DNA of 64,000 nt from Brevundimonas sp. EYE_349 (GCF_023147505.1 NZ_JAHXPB010000002.1:434001-498000), one strand, 5' to 3'; shown: positions 28,035 to 37,775, numbered from the stretch's first letter. Notes: generated by a model not told the origin, from the sequence alone. Made by a program: numbers and translations.

Positions 28035-29141
28035 TCAGATGTACTGACGCAGGAATTCGCCCAGGCACAGGATCGCCAGGGACTGGCCGTAAGGCATGGA
28101 GGTCAGCGGAATGTCCTTATAGCCCTGCAGGTCGTCGAAGACCGGCGTGCCGAACGACACCTGCTGCAGCTCGCCGTCATCCGAGATGTTGGCCAGCACG
28201 CCCTTGACCGCCTTCAGCGCCATTGGGGCGTATTCGGCGCTGATGTAGCGTTTGCGCACCGCCTTCAGGACGCCGTAGGCGAAACCGGCGGTCGCCGAGG
28301 CCTCCAGATAGCTGTCGTGATCGGGGATCAGGGTGCGCCACAGGCCGCTCTCATCCTGATGTTCAGCCAGGGCCTTCACCTGGGCCTCCAGCGTCTCGAT
28401 CAGGAAGCGGCGCAGGCTGTCTTCTGGCGGCAGGTCCAGCAGCTCGATGAACTCGGGGATGGCGATGGTGACCCAGCAGTTTCCGCGCGCCCACAGGGCG
28501 TCGGCGAAGTTGTGCCGTCCCAGGAAGGTCCAGCCGTGGAACCACAGGCCGGTCTTGCGGTCGAACAGATATTTGATGTGGAGGAGGAACTGCTTCTTGG
28601 CCTCCTCGACATAGTGCGGGCGGCCCAGCACCAGGCCGATCTTGGCCAGTGGCAGGACGCTCATCATCAAGGTGTCGTCCCACAGTTCCTGCGGGTTCTC
28701 GTCGTTGAAGACGATGTGCTGGAAGCCGTCTTCCTCGGTGCGGGGCAGACCATCCATCAGCCACTCCGCCCAGGTGTCGAGATAGGGGATGAAGGTCTGG
28801 TCGCCTGTCTGCTCGTAAAGATAGGCCAGGGTCAGGAAGGGCGAGACGGTGTTGATGTTCTTGGTGGGGGTGCCGGCGGCGAAGCGGTCGCGGAACCAGT
28901 TCAGCATGATGTCCAGCGCCGCCTGATCATTGGTCTGCTCATACAGCTTGTAGATGCCGTACAGGCCGATGCCGTGGGTCCACTCCCAGTCGTTCCAGCC
29001 CTTGGTGTCGATGACGCGACCGTCTTCCAGACGCAGCAGGAACTCGCCCGTGTCGTCCTTGATGTTCACCAGATTGTCCAGCAGGCGGGCGATGGCGTCG
29101 CGGACGTCGGCGTAAGGCAGGTCGTGGATCAGATTCGGCAT
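28035..29141 (-). CDS. unsaturated rhamnogalacturonyl hydrolase, GH105
   Basis: GH105 enzymes hydrolyse the unsaturated galacturonyl residue left by lyases, releasing it from rhamnose. The 368-aa protein is an alpha/alpha barrel with GWNDWEWTHGIGLYG, ENPQELWDDTLMM (catalytic Asp region), LWFHGW, LWARGNCWV and LEASATAGFAYG, as in YteR/YesR. It lacks a signal peptide, so it acts in the cytoplasm after uptake. I start at the ATG at 29141 because the upstream in-frame sequence is Arg-rich and unlike the family. It diverges from kduI and precedes the symporter. Confidence 0.92.
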   Translation of the reverse strand: MPNLIHDLPYADVRDAIARLLDNLVNIKDDTGEFLLRLEDGRVIDTKGWNDWEWTHGIGLYGIYKLYEQTNDQAALDIMLNWFRDRFAAGTPTKNINTVSPFLTLAYLYEQTGDQTFIPYLDTWAEWLMDGLPRTEEDGFQHIVFNDENPQELWDDTLMMSVLPLAKIGLVLGRPHYVEEAKKQFLLHIKYLFDRKTGLWFHGWTFLGRHNFADALWARGNCWVTIAIPEFIELLDLPPEDSLRRFLIETLEAQVKALAEHQDESGLWRTLIPDHDSYLEASATAGFAYGVLKAVRKRYISAEYAPMALKAVKGVLANISDDGELQQVSFGTPVFDDLQGYKDIPLTSMPYGQSLAILCLGEFLRQYI

Positions 29142-29436
29142 GACGGGTTCCCAAGGCGCCGAGGCGCCGTCGCTCAGACAACATCGGGCGTCGGCAGGCG
29201 GGTCTGTCCGCTGGCGCGACAGCCTAGGCCGTATCGCGCGCCTTCGGCGTCCCCGACAGTTTCCACCCCATTCCTTGAAACGGCGACTGGCATCACCGTC
29301 CCATTTTTTATATAGCTCTCTCATTATGTGAGCCGCAATGCCTCGTCAAGGCGACGGCCGGCTCTCAGATAGCCTTGGGATCGATCGTCGACGTCAGACG
29401 CCTCGGCCCCTCTCAAACCAGCGCGAGACCCACGCC
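29142..29436. promoter_or_regulatory. divergent control region of GH105 and kduI
   Basis: About 295 bases without a gene between two divergent pectin operons. The AT-rich part at 29303-29332 contains TATATA (29309-29314), preceded by CTGGCA with about 16 bases between, a plausible rightward promoter. Just downstream lies the 15-base palindrome CTCTCATTATGTGAG (29318-29332, one mismatched pair). The word ATGTGAG also occurs leftward upstream of the TonB receptor promoter near 26377-26383, which hints at a shared regulator. Confidence 0.45.
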
Positions 29437-30294
29437 ATGTCCGATCCGATGTACGACAAGATTTATCAGGCCACCCACCCGGACATGATGGAGGGAGCCA
29501 CGAACCAGCAGCTGCGGGATCGCTATCTGGTCGGCGGGCTGTTCACGCCCGGCAAGGTCAGCCTGAACTATTCCCACAACGAGCGGATGGTGCTGGGCGG
29601 GGCGATGCCGGTGGACGGCGCCCTGGGCCTGCCCAGCCATTCGGAGCCGCCGTCCCTGGCGGGCAAGCCGTTCCTGCACGCCCGCGAACTGGGCGTGGTC
29701 AATATCGGCGGCGCCGGTTCGGTGACGGTTGATGGCGAGACCATCGAACTGGCCTTCCGCGACGGCCTCTATGTGCCGATGGGGTCGACCGAAGTGACCT
29801 TCGCGTCGAAGGACGCCGCTGAGCCGGCCCGATTCTATCTAGTCGCCACGCCGGCCCACGCCCGCTACGACCTGACCAAAATTTCGATCGATGAGGCGGT
29901 GCCGTTGGAGATGGGGTCGCTGGAGACCTCCAATGAGCGCACCATCTATCAGTACATCGTCCCGGCGAAGGTGAAGTCCTGCCAACTGCTGCTGGGCGTG
30001 ACGGTCCTGAAACCGGGCTCGGTGTGGAACACCATGCCGCCGCATCTGCATGACCGCCGTTCCGAAGCCTATCTGTATTTCGGTCTGGGCGAGAACGACC
30101 GCGTCTTCCACTTCATGGGCGAGCCGGACAATGCGCGTCACATCGTCGTGGCCGACGGCGAAGCCGTCATCAGCCCGCCCTGGTCGATCCACATGGGTTC
30201 GGGCACGTCCAACTACACCTTCATCTGGGGCATGGGCGGCGAGAACCTCGACTATACCGACATGCACAAGCTCGACATCTGCCAACTGCGCTGA
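29437..30294 (+). CDS. kduI: 5-dehydro-4-deoxy-D-glucuronate isomerase
   Basis: KduI converts 4-deoxy-5-keto-uronate, formed from unsaturated galacturonate, to 2,5-diketo-3-deoxygluconate in the cytoplasm. The 285-aa cupin has [16 protein letters not shown], supplying zinc-binding His/His/Glu, and [20 protein letters not shown] with the further His. [14 protein letters not shown] and RYLVGGLF near the N-terminus are also family-typical. The start at 29437 follows this alignment; the frame is open for 33 codons further upstream. It heads the rightward kduI-kduD-kdgK-esterase operon. Confidence 0.95.
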   Translation: MSDPMYDKIYQATHPDMMEGATNQQLRDRYLVGGLFTPGKVSLNYSHNERMVLGGAMPVDGALGLPSHSEPPSLAGKPFLHARELGVVNIGGAGSVTVDGETIELAFRDGLYVPMGSTEVTFASKDAAEPARFYLVATPAHARYDLTKISIDEAVPLEMGSLETSNERTIYQYIVPAKVKSCQLLLGVTVLKPGSVWNTMPPHLHDRRSEAYLYFGLGENDRVFHFMGEPDNARHIVVADGEAVISPPWSIHMGSGTSNYTFIWGMGGENLDYTDMHKLDICQLR

Positions 30295-30317
30295 TCCGAA
30301 CAGGAGAGGAAACAACC

Positions 30318-31076
30318 ATGAGCAATCCGTTCGACCTGACCGGCAAGGTCGCCTTGGTCACCGGGGGCAACACGGGTCTGGGTCAGGGCATCGCCCTGGC
30401 CTTGGCCGAGGCCGGCGCCGACATCGTTTCGGTCGCCCTGTCCGATTCCGACGATACGGTCGCCCAGGTTCAGGCCATGGGCCGGCGCGCCCACGCCGTC
30501 AGCGCCGACCTGACCTCGATCGAACCGGTCGAGCGCGTTCTGGCCGAGGCGCTTCAGGCCATGGGTCGGGTGGATATTCTGGTCAACAACGCCGGTCTGA
30601 TCCGCCGCGCCGACGCGGTGGACTTCTCCGAAGCCGACTGGGACCTGGTGATGAACATCAATCTGAAGACCGTCTTCTTCATGAGCCAGGCGGTCGCCCG
30701 CCACTTCATCAAGCAGGGCGATGGCGGCAAGATCATCAACATCGCCTCCATGCTGTCCTTCCAGGGCGGCATCCGCGTGCCGTCCTACACCGCGTCCAAG
30801 TCTGGCGTGGCGGGTCTGACCAAGCTGATGGCCAACGAATGGGCGCCGCACGGCATCACCGCCAACGCCATCGCCCCCGGCTATTTCGCCACGGCCAACA
30901 CCCAGGCCCTGCGTGAAGACCCGGTGCGGTCGGCCGAGATCCTGGGCCGCATTCCCGCCGGTCGCTGGGGCCAGCCCTCGGACCTGGGCGGCGCCGCCGT
31001 CTTCCTGGCCAGCCGGGCCTCCGACTATGTTCAGGGCGCCATCCTGCCGGTCGACGGCGGCTGGCAGGCGCGCTGA
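30318..31076 (+). CDS. kduD: 2-dehydro-3-deoxy-D-gluconate 5-dehydrogenase
   Basis: A short-chain dehydrogenase (252 aa) reducing 2,5-diketo-3-deoxygluconate to 2-keto-3-deoxygluconate (KDG), the step after KduI. It carries TGGNTGLGQGIALAL, NNAGLIRRADAVDFSEADWD (characteristic of KduD), catalytic Ser in NIASMLSFQGGIRVPSYTASKSG with Tyr and Lys, and GYFATANTQALR. A strong GGAGAGGAA site precedes the ATG. Being directly after kduI removes most doubt among SDR functions. Confidence 0.94.
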   Translation: MSNPFDLTGKVALVTGGNTGLGQGIALALAEAGADIVSVALSDSDDTVAQVQAMGRRAHAVSADLTSIEPVERVLAEALQAMGRVDILVNNAGLIRRADAVDFSEADWDLVMNINLKTVFFMSQAVARHFIKQGDGGKIINIASMLSFQGGIRVPSYTASKSGVAGLTKLMANEWAPHGITANAIAPGYFATANTQALREDPVRSAEILGRIPAGRWGQPSDLGGAAVFLASRASDYVQGAILPVDGGWQAR

Positions 31077-31096
31077 GACACGGTTAGCGTTCCGAC

Positions 31097-32155
31097 ATGA
31101 CCAACACCGCCTCGGGTCCCTCGGCCGCCTCCCGCGCCATCCTCTGCTTCGGCGAGATGCTGCTGCGGCTGTCGCCCAATCAGAATGAACTGCTGATGCA
31201 GTCCCCCGCCCTGACCGTGCGTCCGGGCGGGGCCGAGGCCAATGTCGCCGTGGCCCTGGCCCGCTTCGGCGCGCCGACGCGGATGGCGACGGTCCTGCCG
31301 GACAATGCGCTGGGCCACGCCGCCCGCGACGAGGTGCGAAAGCACGGCGTCGACACCACCCCCATCGTCTTCACGGCGGGACGAATGGGCCTGTATTTCC
31401 TGACGCCCGGCGCCGTGCGCCGTCCGTCCGAAGTCCTCTATGACCGCGCCGGTTCGGCCTTCGTGGAGCGTGTCCACACGGCCTTCGACTGGGACCGGCT
31501 GCTGGACGGCGTCGAGTGGCTGCACGCCTCGGGCGTCACGCCCGCGACCGGCCCCAACGGCTCGGCCGCCGCTGTCGCCCTCATCGAGGCCGCCGTCCGC
31601 ATGGGCGTGAAGGTCAGCTATGACGGCAACTTCCGCGGCAAGCTGTGGGACCAGTGGGACGGCGATCCGCCCGCGACACTGGGCAAGATGCTGGCGGGCG
31701 CCACCGTCGCCTTCGCCGACGACCGCGACTTCGCCTTGGTGCTGAAGACCCGCTTCGACAGCCCCGACCCAGCCGAGCGCCGCCGTCAGGCCGCCAAGGC
31801 CGCCTTCGCCGCCTTCCCCCGCCTGGAACGCATCGCCTGCACCCTGCGGGTTCAGGACAGCGTCGCCGACCAGGCCCTGTCGGCGGTCATGCTGACCCGC
31901 GACGGGGACAGCATCATCGAGACCCATGCCGAAGCCATCCACCTGAGCGGCGTCGTCGACCGCGTCGGCGGCGGCGACGCCTTCGCCTCGGGCGTCCTGT
32001 TCGGCTTGTGGAGCGGATGGGCGGATCAGCAGGCCCTGGACTTCGGCCTGGCCGCCGCCGGGCTGAAACACTCGGTCCCCGGCGACTTCAACCTGTTCAC
32101 CGCCGACCAGGTTCAGGCCGCCATGGGCGACGGCGGGTTCGACATCCGGCGATAG
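31097..32155 (+). CDS. kdgK: 2-keto-3-deoxygluconate kinase
   Basis: A PfkB-family sugar kinase (352 aa) phosphorylating KDG to KDPG, which would then be split by an aldolase not in this window. The N-terminal motif ILCFGEMLLRLSP, the substrate loop RPGGAEANVAVALARFG, VSYDGNFRGKLW and the C-terminal signature VDRVGGGDAFASG with catalytic Asp are all present. It lies 20 bases after kduD in the same operon. Confidence 0.93.
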   Translation: MTNTASGPSAASRAILCFGEMLLRLSPNQNELLMQSPALTVRPGGAEANVAVALARFGAPTRMATVLPDNALGHAARDEVRKHGVDTTPIVFTAGRMGLYFLTPGAVRRPSEVLYDRAGSAFVERVHTAFDWDRLLDGVEWLHASGVTPATGPNGSAAAVALIEAAVRMGVKVSYDGNFRGKLWDQWDGDPPATLGKMLAGATVAFADDRDFALVLKTRFDSPDPAERRRQAAKAAFAAFPRLERIACTLRVQDSVADQALSAVMLTRDGDSIIETHAEAIHLSGVVDRVGGGDAFASGVLFGLWSGWADQQALDFGLAAAGLKHSVPGDFNLFTADQVQAAMGDGGFDIRR

Positions 32156-32183
32156 GCCGTCCTCTCACCAAAGAGACACCCCG

Positions 32184-33392
32184 ATGCTGACGGCGATCCT
32201 GATGGCGGCGACGATATCGACCTGGCGTTTCGACCTGGCGCCCCAGCCGACCGCGCCGGATCGGATCGCGGTCCAGCCCAGCCAGACCTATCAGCCGGGC
32301 GGATACGGCTTTGAGCCACAGTTGACGCCGGACGGTTATGCCTTCTCGGCGGCCGTCCCCGAGGGCCTCTATCGCGTGACGGTCCGCTTCGGCAGCGCCC
32401 AGGCTGGGCGCACCACGGTCAAGGCCGAGGCTCGGCGGCTGATGGCGCGCGACATCGTCACCGCCCCCGGCGTCTATCAGACCCGCAGCTTCATCGTTCC
32501 CGTGCGCGGCCCCGCCCTGGCCGCGCCGCCCGCCAATGCGCCGGGCGGCGCGGCCGTCGTGCTGACGCCGCAGGAGCTCGCCTCGCGCACCTGGGACGAC
32601 CGGCTGACGCTGGAGTTTCTGGACCATCCACAGGTCGCCGCCATCGACATCGCGCCGGTCGAGGCGCCCGTGATCTATCTGGCGGGCGATTCCACCGTCA
32701 CCGACCAGCCGTCCGAACCGGCGGCCAGCTGGGGCCAGATGCTGCCAGCCCTGCTTGGTCCCGACATCGCCGTGGCCAACCACGCCCAGTCGGGAGAGAC
32801 GCTGAAATCCTTCATAAGCGAACTGCGCCTGGCCAAGATTCTGACCACGCTGAAGGCCGGGGACTGGCTGCTGATCCAGTTCGGTCACAACGATCAGAAG
32901 GTCCAGTGGCCCCAGACCTATGTGGACCCTGAAACTACCTATCCCGCCTATCTGAAGGTCTTCATCGCCGAGGCGAAGCGACGCGGCGCCCACCCGGTCC
33001 TGGTGACCTCGCCCGAACGGCGCAACTTCCGCGACGGACGCATCCAGGACACCCTGGGCGCCTATGCCGAGGCGGCGCGCAAGGTCGCGCGCGAAGAGGA
33101 CGTGCCTCTGATCGACCTGAACGACGCATCCCGCCGCATCTATGAGGCGCTGGGCCCGGATCAGGCGGCGAGCCTGTTCAACGACGGCGGGGCGGACCGC
33201 ACCCATCATGACAATGCCGGGGCCTGGCTGCTGGCCCGCGCCGTCGCCGCCCAACTCGCCGAAAAGGCGCCGGATCTGGCGGCGCACATCGCGCCCGAGT
33301 TCCGCACCTTCACGCCCGACGCTCCGCCGATGTCCGAGACCGACATCGCCCCCAGCCTGTCGGCAAGCCGGGAACGCCCGCGCGGCGATTGA
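32184..33392 (+). CDS. rhamnogalacturonan acetylesterase, CE12-like SGNH hydrolase
   Basis: A 402-aa SGNH esterase with a long N-terminal beta domain (residues about 15-160, a galactose-binding-like module) before the catalytic domain. Catalytic motifs are AGDSTVTD (Ser near residue 170), NHAQSGET, QFGHNDQK and DRTHHDNAGA (Asp/His). These match CE12 rhamnogalacturonan acetylesterases, which remove acetyl groups from galacturonate in RG-I so lyases can act. The N-terminus (MLTAILMAATIST) is short but signal-like. Last gene of the kdu operon. Confidence 0.87.
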   Translation: MLTAILMAATISTWRFDLAPQPTAPDRIAVQPSQTYQPGGYGFEPQLTPDGYAFSAAVPEGLYRVTVRFGSAQAGRTTVKAEARRLMARDIVTAPGVYQTRSFIVPVRGPALAAPPANAPGGAAVVLTPQELASRTWDDRLTLEFLDHPQVAAIDIAPVEAPVIYLAGDSTVTDQPSEPAASWGQMLPALLGPDIAVANHAQSGETLKSFISELRLAKILTTLKAGDWLLIQFGHNDQKVQWPQTYVDPETTYPAYLKVFIAEAKRRGAHPVLVTSPERRNFRDGRIQDTLGAYAEAARKVAREEDVPLIDLNDASRRIYEALGPDQAASLFNDGGADRTHHDNAGAWLLARAVAAQLAEKAPDLAAHIAPEFRTFTPDAPPMSETDIAPSLSASRERPRGD

Positions 33393-33478
33393 CCGCGCTG
33401 CGAAGCGTTTGACGCGCGACGTCGGAGCCACTACCAAATGGTGAAACAGAATACCGAATAATCGGAACTGGAGGAATC

Positions 33479-33796
33479 ATGAGTTCGCTTCACGCCTTCC
33501 GCATGCAACTGAAGCCCGGCGCGGTCGAGGAATACAAGGCGCGTCACGACGCCATCTGGCCCGAACTGGCCGAACTGCTTACGGCCAGCGGGGTCAGCGA
33601 CTATTCGATCTTCCTGGATGAGGAGACCCTGTCCCTGTTCGCGGTGCTGCGCCGCGCGGACGACCATACGCTGAACGACCTGCCCAACCATCCGCTGATG
33701 AAGAAATGGTGGACGCATATGGCGCCCCTGATGGAGGTCCTGCCCGGCGACCAGCCGCGCGAATGGCCCCTGCAACTGATGTTCCATCAAGCCTGA
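33479..33796 (+). CDS. rhaM: L-rhamnose mutarotase
   Basis: RhaM interconverts alpha and beta anomers of L-rhamnose, speeding supply to the next enzyme. The 105-aa ferredoxin-like protein has the family signatures YKARHDAIWPELAELL (active-site His), DYSIFLDEETLSLFAVL and MKKWWTHMAPLMEV. GGAGG lies 5 bases upstream of the ATG. Its stop overlaps the GH35 start (TGATG), tying rhamnose handling to backbone and side-chain cleavage. Confidence 0.93.
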   Translation: MSSLHAFRMQLKPGAVEEYKARHDAIWPELAELLTASGVSDYSIFLDEETLSLFAVLRRADDHTLNDLPNHPLMKKWWTHMAPLMEVLPGDQPREWPLQLMFHQA

Positions 33797-36783
33797 TGCG
33801 GGCGCTTCTTCTCGCGGCCGCCGTCGCCGCCGCCCCGCTGGTTCAAGCCTCGACCGCCGTCGCCCAGACAGCCCAGGCCACCGCCGATTTCACCGCCCCC
33901 GCCCAGACCTTCGGCCGCGTCTCCTATGACGCGCGATCCCTGATGATCGACGGCAAGCGCCTGGTCATCTGGTCGAGCGAAATGCACCCCTTCCGCCTGC
34001 CCAGCCCCGAGCTGTGGCGCGACGTGCTGCAGAAGATGAAGGCGAGCGGGTTCAACACCGTCGCCTTCTATTTCGACTGGGGATACCACAGCCCCAAACA
34101 GGGGGTTTACGACTTCACCGGCATCCGCGACCTGGATCTGTTGCTGAAGATGTCCGAGGAAGAAGGCCTGTACGTCATCGTCCGGCCTGGCCCCTACGCC
34201 AACGCCGAACTGACGCGCGGCGGCTTCCCCGGCTGGCTGGTCAATCAGCGCGCGCCGTCGCGCACGGATTCGCCCGAATATCTGGCCGCCGCCGACGAGT
34301 GGATGACCCAGATCAATGGCATCATCGCCCGCCACCAGATCAACGGCGACGGCAAGGGCAACCAGGGCTCGGTCATCCTCTATCAGATCGAGAACGAGCT
34401 GGCGCTGACCACGCCTGCGCACCGCCGCTACATGGACCATCTGTACGCCAAGGCGCGGGCGGACGGCATCAATGTGCCGATCTTCCATAACGACCAGGGC
34501 CGCAACGGCTATTGGGCGCCCGAGACCTCGCCCGTCGACAAGGTGGTGCACGGTCCGGTCGACCTCTACGCCTTCGACGGCTATCCCGGCGGCACCTGCA
34601 CAGTAGGCGGCCAAGTCACGCGCGGCGCGGCGGCGCCCGACTGGGGCTTCTATGGTCCGGGCGGAGCCAAGGGCGGAGCCTCGGCCTCGCCTTCGACCCC
34701 CGGCTTCATGGCCGAGATCGGCGGCGGCTGGTTCGACTATTGGGGCTCCAACGGCGGCTATGAATGCAACGCCCGCCAGCGCGGCGAACGGTTCCAGCGC
34801 GTCTTCTACGGCGTGAACCTGGCCAACGGCATCACGCTGCAGAGCATCTATGTCGGCTTTGGCGGCACCAGCTGGGGCTGGCTGGCGGCGCCCGTGGTCT
34901 TCACCAGCTACGACTATGGCGCGGCCATCTCGGAGGCGCGCGAAATACGGCCCAAGGCCGAGGAGATGAAGCAGCTGGCGGGCCTGCTGGAGTCGGTTCC
35001 CGATCTGGCCGGCATGATTCCCGCCGGGCCGGTCGAAATCTCGTCGCCGAACATCCAAGTCTATCATAACCGCAGCCCGGAGACGGACGCCCGCTTCCTG
35101 CTGGTCACGCACAAGCCGTCGAACGGCCAGACGAACGACGACTTCACCGTCACCGCCAGCCTGCCCGATGGCCGCTATGTCGTGCCGATGACGCTCAACG
35201 GGTTCGACGCCAAATGGCTGGTCGCGGGGGTCGATCTGGCCGGTCAGCGGCTGGTCTATTCGACGTCCGAGGTCCAGGCGGTCCTGCCGTCGGCGCGCCA
35301 GCCGGTCGTGCTGATCCACGGCCGTAAGGATGAGCCGGGTCAGACCATGCTGCGCTTCGCCTCGGCCCCGACCGTGACGGTGCTGGAGGGGCAGGTTCGC
35401 TCCGCCTTCGACGCGGCGGCCGGCGACCTGAAGCTGGACTACGCCCACCAGGGTCTGGCCCGCGTGAAGATCAGCGGCGGCGGCCGTCCCGACCTTCTGC
35501 TGCTGATCGGCGAAGAGAAGGAAGCCGCCCGCTTCTGGCGTCAGGGCGATGTCCTGGTGCGCGGCCCGGCCCTTCTGCGTCACGCCCGTATCGACCGCGG
35601 CCAGCTGCTGCTGACCGGCGACACCCGTGAGGCGACGCCGCTGGAGCTGTGGTCGTCCCAGGCGGTGCGGTCCGTCCGCTGGAACGGCGCGACCGTCGCC
35701 ACCCGCACCACGGCCTCTGGCGGACTGGAAGCCCGGTCCGCCCTGCCCGGCCCGGCCGACTTCGCCCTGCCCGTTCTGACGAACTGGCGCGCGGCCCCCG
35801 GATCGCCCGAGGCCAAGCCGGACTTCGACGACCGCGACTGGCAGGCCATCGACAACCGCGCCTACGCCAGCAACACCCTGCGCCCCGACGGCCAGCCGAA
35901 CATGCTGATGGACGCCTATGGCTTCCATGAAGGCGACGTCTGGTATCGCGGCCGGTTCGAGGGCGGTCCGAACGCCGAGACGATCGAGCTGTTCTACGGC
36001 GCAGGCGGCGCAGGCATGCTGCAGCTGTTCCTGGACGGCGAACTGGTTGGTCAGGACGAACTGCCCACCGGAATGCCGCGCCCGATCACCACGGGCATGG
36101 CGCGCTTCACTCTGCCCGCCGCCGCCCGCACGCCGGGTCCGCACGTCCTGTCGGTCATGGTGCGCAACAACGGCCACAACTGGAACCTGGACGCCAACGA
36201 CTTCCACAAGGAGGCGCGTGGTCTGGTCTCGGCCTCGGTCGGACCACGCAGCGGCCCCGGTTTCTCGGCGCCTGTCGCCTGGAAGATCCAGGGCCGTCAG
36301 GGCGGTGAGGACTTCACGGACACCGTGCGGGGCGTCGCCAACAACGGCGGTCTGTTCGGCGAGCGCAACGGCTGGCACCTGCCGCAGTTCGACGACACGG
36401 GCTGGAGCGCCGCCACGGTCGGTCAGCCCCTGCAGGCGGGCGTAACCTGGTATCGCACCGGCTTCGACCTGAATGTGCCCCAGGGCCAGGACGCCTCCAT
36501 CGCCCTGGCGTTCGGCGACATCGACAAGCCGCGTTCGGACACCGCCTATCGCGTGCTGATCTTCGTCAATGGCTGGCACATGGGCCAGTTCATCGCCAAC
36601 GTCGGCCCGCAACGGGTCTTCACCCTGCCGGAAGGCATACTGAACGCCCGCGGCCATAACAGCATCGCCCTGGCCGTCTCGACCGACGGGGCGCCCGGCA
36701 ATGTGCTGGAGGACGTTCGCCTGATCACCCAGCGCAATGTGCGCGGCGGCGTTCAGACCACGACGGAAGGGGGGCGGCGATGA
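33796..36783 (+). CDS. exported beta-galactosidase, GH35
   Basis: A 995-aa secreted enzyme likely trimming galactan side chains from RG-I. It has a signal peptide (MRALLLAAAVAAAPLVQAS), then the GH35 barrel: SSEMHPFRLPSPELWRDVL, YFDWGYHSPKQGVYDF, VRPGPYANAE, and YQIENELALT, whose NE pair supplies the acid/base Glu near residue 201. FMAEIGGGWFDYWG carries the nucleophile Glu near residue 307. C-terminal beta-sandwich domains follow, with jelly-roll features (GDVWYRGRFEGG, TWYRTGFDLN). The start overlaps the rhaM stop; the end overlaps the next gene. Confidence 0.93.
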   Translation: MRALLLAAAVAAAPLVQASTAVAQTAQATADFTAPAQTFGRVSYDARSLMIDGKRLVIWSSEMHPFRLPSPELWRDVLQKMKASGFNTVAFYFDWGYHSPKQGVYDFTGIRDLDLLLKMSEEEGLYVIVRPGPYANAELTRGGFPGWLVNQRAPSRTDSPEYLAAADEWMTQINGIIARHQINGDGKGNQGSVILYQIENELALTTPAHRRYMDHLYAKARADGINVPIFHNDQGRNGYWAPETSPVDKVVHGPVDLYAFDGYPGGTCTVGGQVTRGAAAPDWGFYGPGGAKGGASASPSTPGFMAEIGGGWFDYWGSNGGYECNARQRGERFQRVFYGVNLANGITLQSIYVGFGGTSWGWLAAPVVFTSYDYGAAISEAREIRPKAEEMKQLAGLLESVPDLAGMIPAGPVEISSPNIQVYHNRSPETDARFLLVTHKPSNGQTNDDFTVTASLPDGRYVVPMTLNGFDAKWLVAGVDLAGQRLVYSTSEVQAVLPSARQPVVLIHGRKDEPGQTMLRFASAPTVTVLEGQVRSAFDAAAGDLKLDYAHQGLARVKISGGGRPDLLLLIGEEKEAARFWRQGDVLVRGPALLRHARIDRGQLLLTGDTREATPLELWSSQAVRSVRWNGATVATRTTASGGLEARSALPGPADFALPVLTNWRAAPGSPEAKPDFDDRDWQAIDNRAYASNTLRPDGQPNMLMDAYGFHEGDVWYRGRFEGGPNAETIELFYGAGGAGMLQLFLDGELVGQDELPTGMPRPITTGMARFTLPAAARTPGPHVLSVMVRNNGHNWNLDANDFHKEARGLVSASVGPRSGPGFSAPVAWKIQGRQGGEDFTDTVRGVANNGGLFGERNGWHLPQFDDTGWSAATVGQPLQAGVTWYRTGFDLNVPQGQDASIALAFGDIDKPRSDTAYRVLIFVNGWHMGQFIANVGPQRVFTLPEGILNARGHNSIALAVSTDGAPGNVLEDVRLITQRNVRGGVQTTTEGGRR

Positions 36784-37775
36784 CCGCACCCCGCCTGCCG
36801 CGTCGGGCTCTGTTGGCGTTAGGCGCGGGCGCCGTCATTGCGCCCGCCGTCGCCCGCTCGCAAACGGCGTCCTCGGCCACGCCCGCCGTGTCCGCGCCCT
36901 TCGAGGTCCGCCCCCTGTGGCCCAGCGCCGCGCCGGGCGGCGAGGCGGTGACGGTTCAGGAGCAGGTCGTGCTGCGTAACCCGAACGGCGATCCCAACGA
37001 CACGGCCTTCGTGCATGTGCGCGATCCGTGGATCATGCTGCGTCGTCCGGCCCGGCCCAATGGCGCGGCCATTCTGATGATCCCCGGCGGCGGCTATCAG
37101 CGCGTCGCCGTCAGTAAGGCGGGCGGCGCCATCGACGCGCGCCTGGCAGAGATGGGCTACACCGTCTTCATCATGGATTACCGCCTGCCCGGCGACGGCT
37201 GGGCCGCCGGTCCCGCCGTCGCGCTGCAGGACGCCCAGCGCGCCATCCGCATCGTCCGCTCACGCGCGGCGGAACTGGGTTTCGACCCGAACCGCGTCGC
37301 GGTCGCCGGTTTCTCGGCCGGGGGCCATGTGGCGGGCATGCTGGCGACACGCTTCGCCCAGGAGACCTACGCCCCCATCGACGCTATCGACCGCCTGCCG
37401 ACCCGGCCCGACTTCGCCGGACTGATGTTCCCGGTCGTCACCCTGACCCAGCCCTACGCCCACGGCCCATCCACGCGCGCCCTGGTCGGCTCCGCACCCA
37501 CGGACGCCGCCAGCGACGCCTGGTCCAACGAACGCCATGTACCCGCCGACATGCCGCCGACCTTCATCGCCTCGGCGGCGGACGACCGCGTGGTGCCGGT
37601 CGAGAACAGTCTGATGCTGTGGCAGGCCCTGCGCGCCCAGAACCTGCCCACCGAACTGCACGTGTTCGAAAAAGGCGGCCACGGCCTGAACGATCCGGGT
37701 CAGTCAGGCCCGCCCGCGTGGGAAGGTCTGTTCGACGCCTTCCTGCAACGCGATCGCACACCGCCCACACGCTAG
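36780..37775 (+). CDS. exported alpha/beta hydrolase, probable carbohydrate esterase
   Basis: A 331-aa serine hydrolase whose ATG overlaps the GH35 stop (ATGA). An RR-containing N-terminus (PRRALLALGAGAVIAPAVA) suggests Tat or Sec export. The fold is shown by IPGGGYQRVAVSKAGG (oxyanion hole), GFSAGGHVAGML (nucleophile Ser), ASAADDRVVPVENS (Asp) and EKGGHGLNDPG (His). Such enzymes act as acetyl esterases on hemicellulose or pectin. The exact ester is unknown; the operon suggests RG-I decorations. Confidence 0.85.
   Translation: MTAPRLPRRALLALGAGAVIAPAVARSQTASSATPAVSAPFEVRPLWPSAAPGGEAVTVQEQVVLRNPNGDPNDTAFVHVRDPWIMLRRPARPNGAAILMIPGGGYQRVAVSKAGGAIDARLAEMGYTVFIMDYRLPGDGWAAGPAVALQDAQRAIRIVRSRAAELGFDPNRVAVAGFSAGGHVAGMLATRFAQETYAPIDAIDRLPTRPDFAGLMFPVVTLTQPYAHGPSTRALVGSAPTDAASDAWSNERHVPADMPPTFIASAADDRVVPVENSLMLWQALRAQNLPTELHVFEKGGHGLNDPGQSGPPAWEGLFDAFLQRDRTPPTR

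Noticed and set aside
33787-36789. 1000-codon leftward frame over GH35
   Set aside because: The GH35 enzyme on the other strand has signal peptide, catalytic residues and overlapping neighbours; the antisense frame has none.
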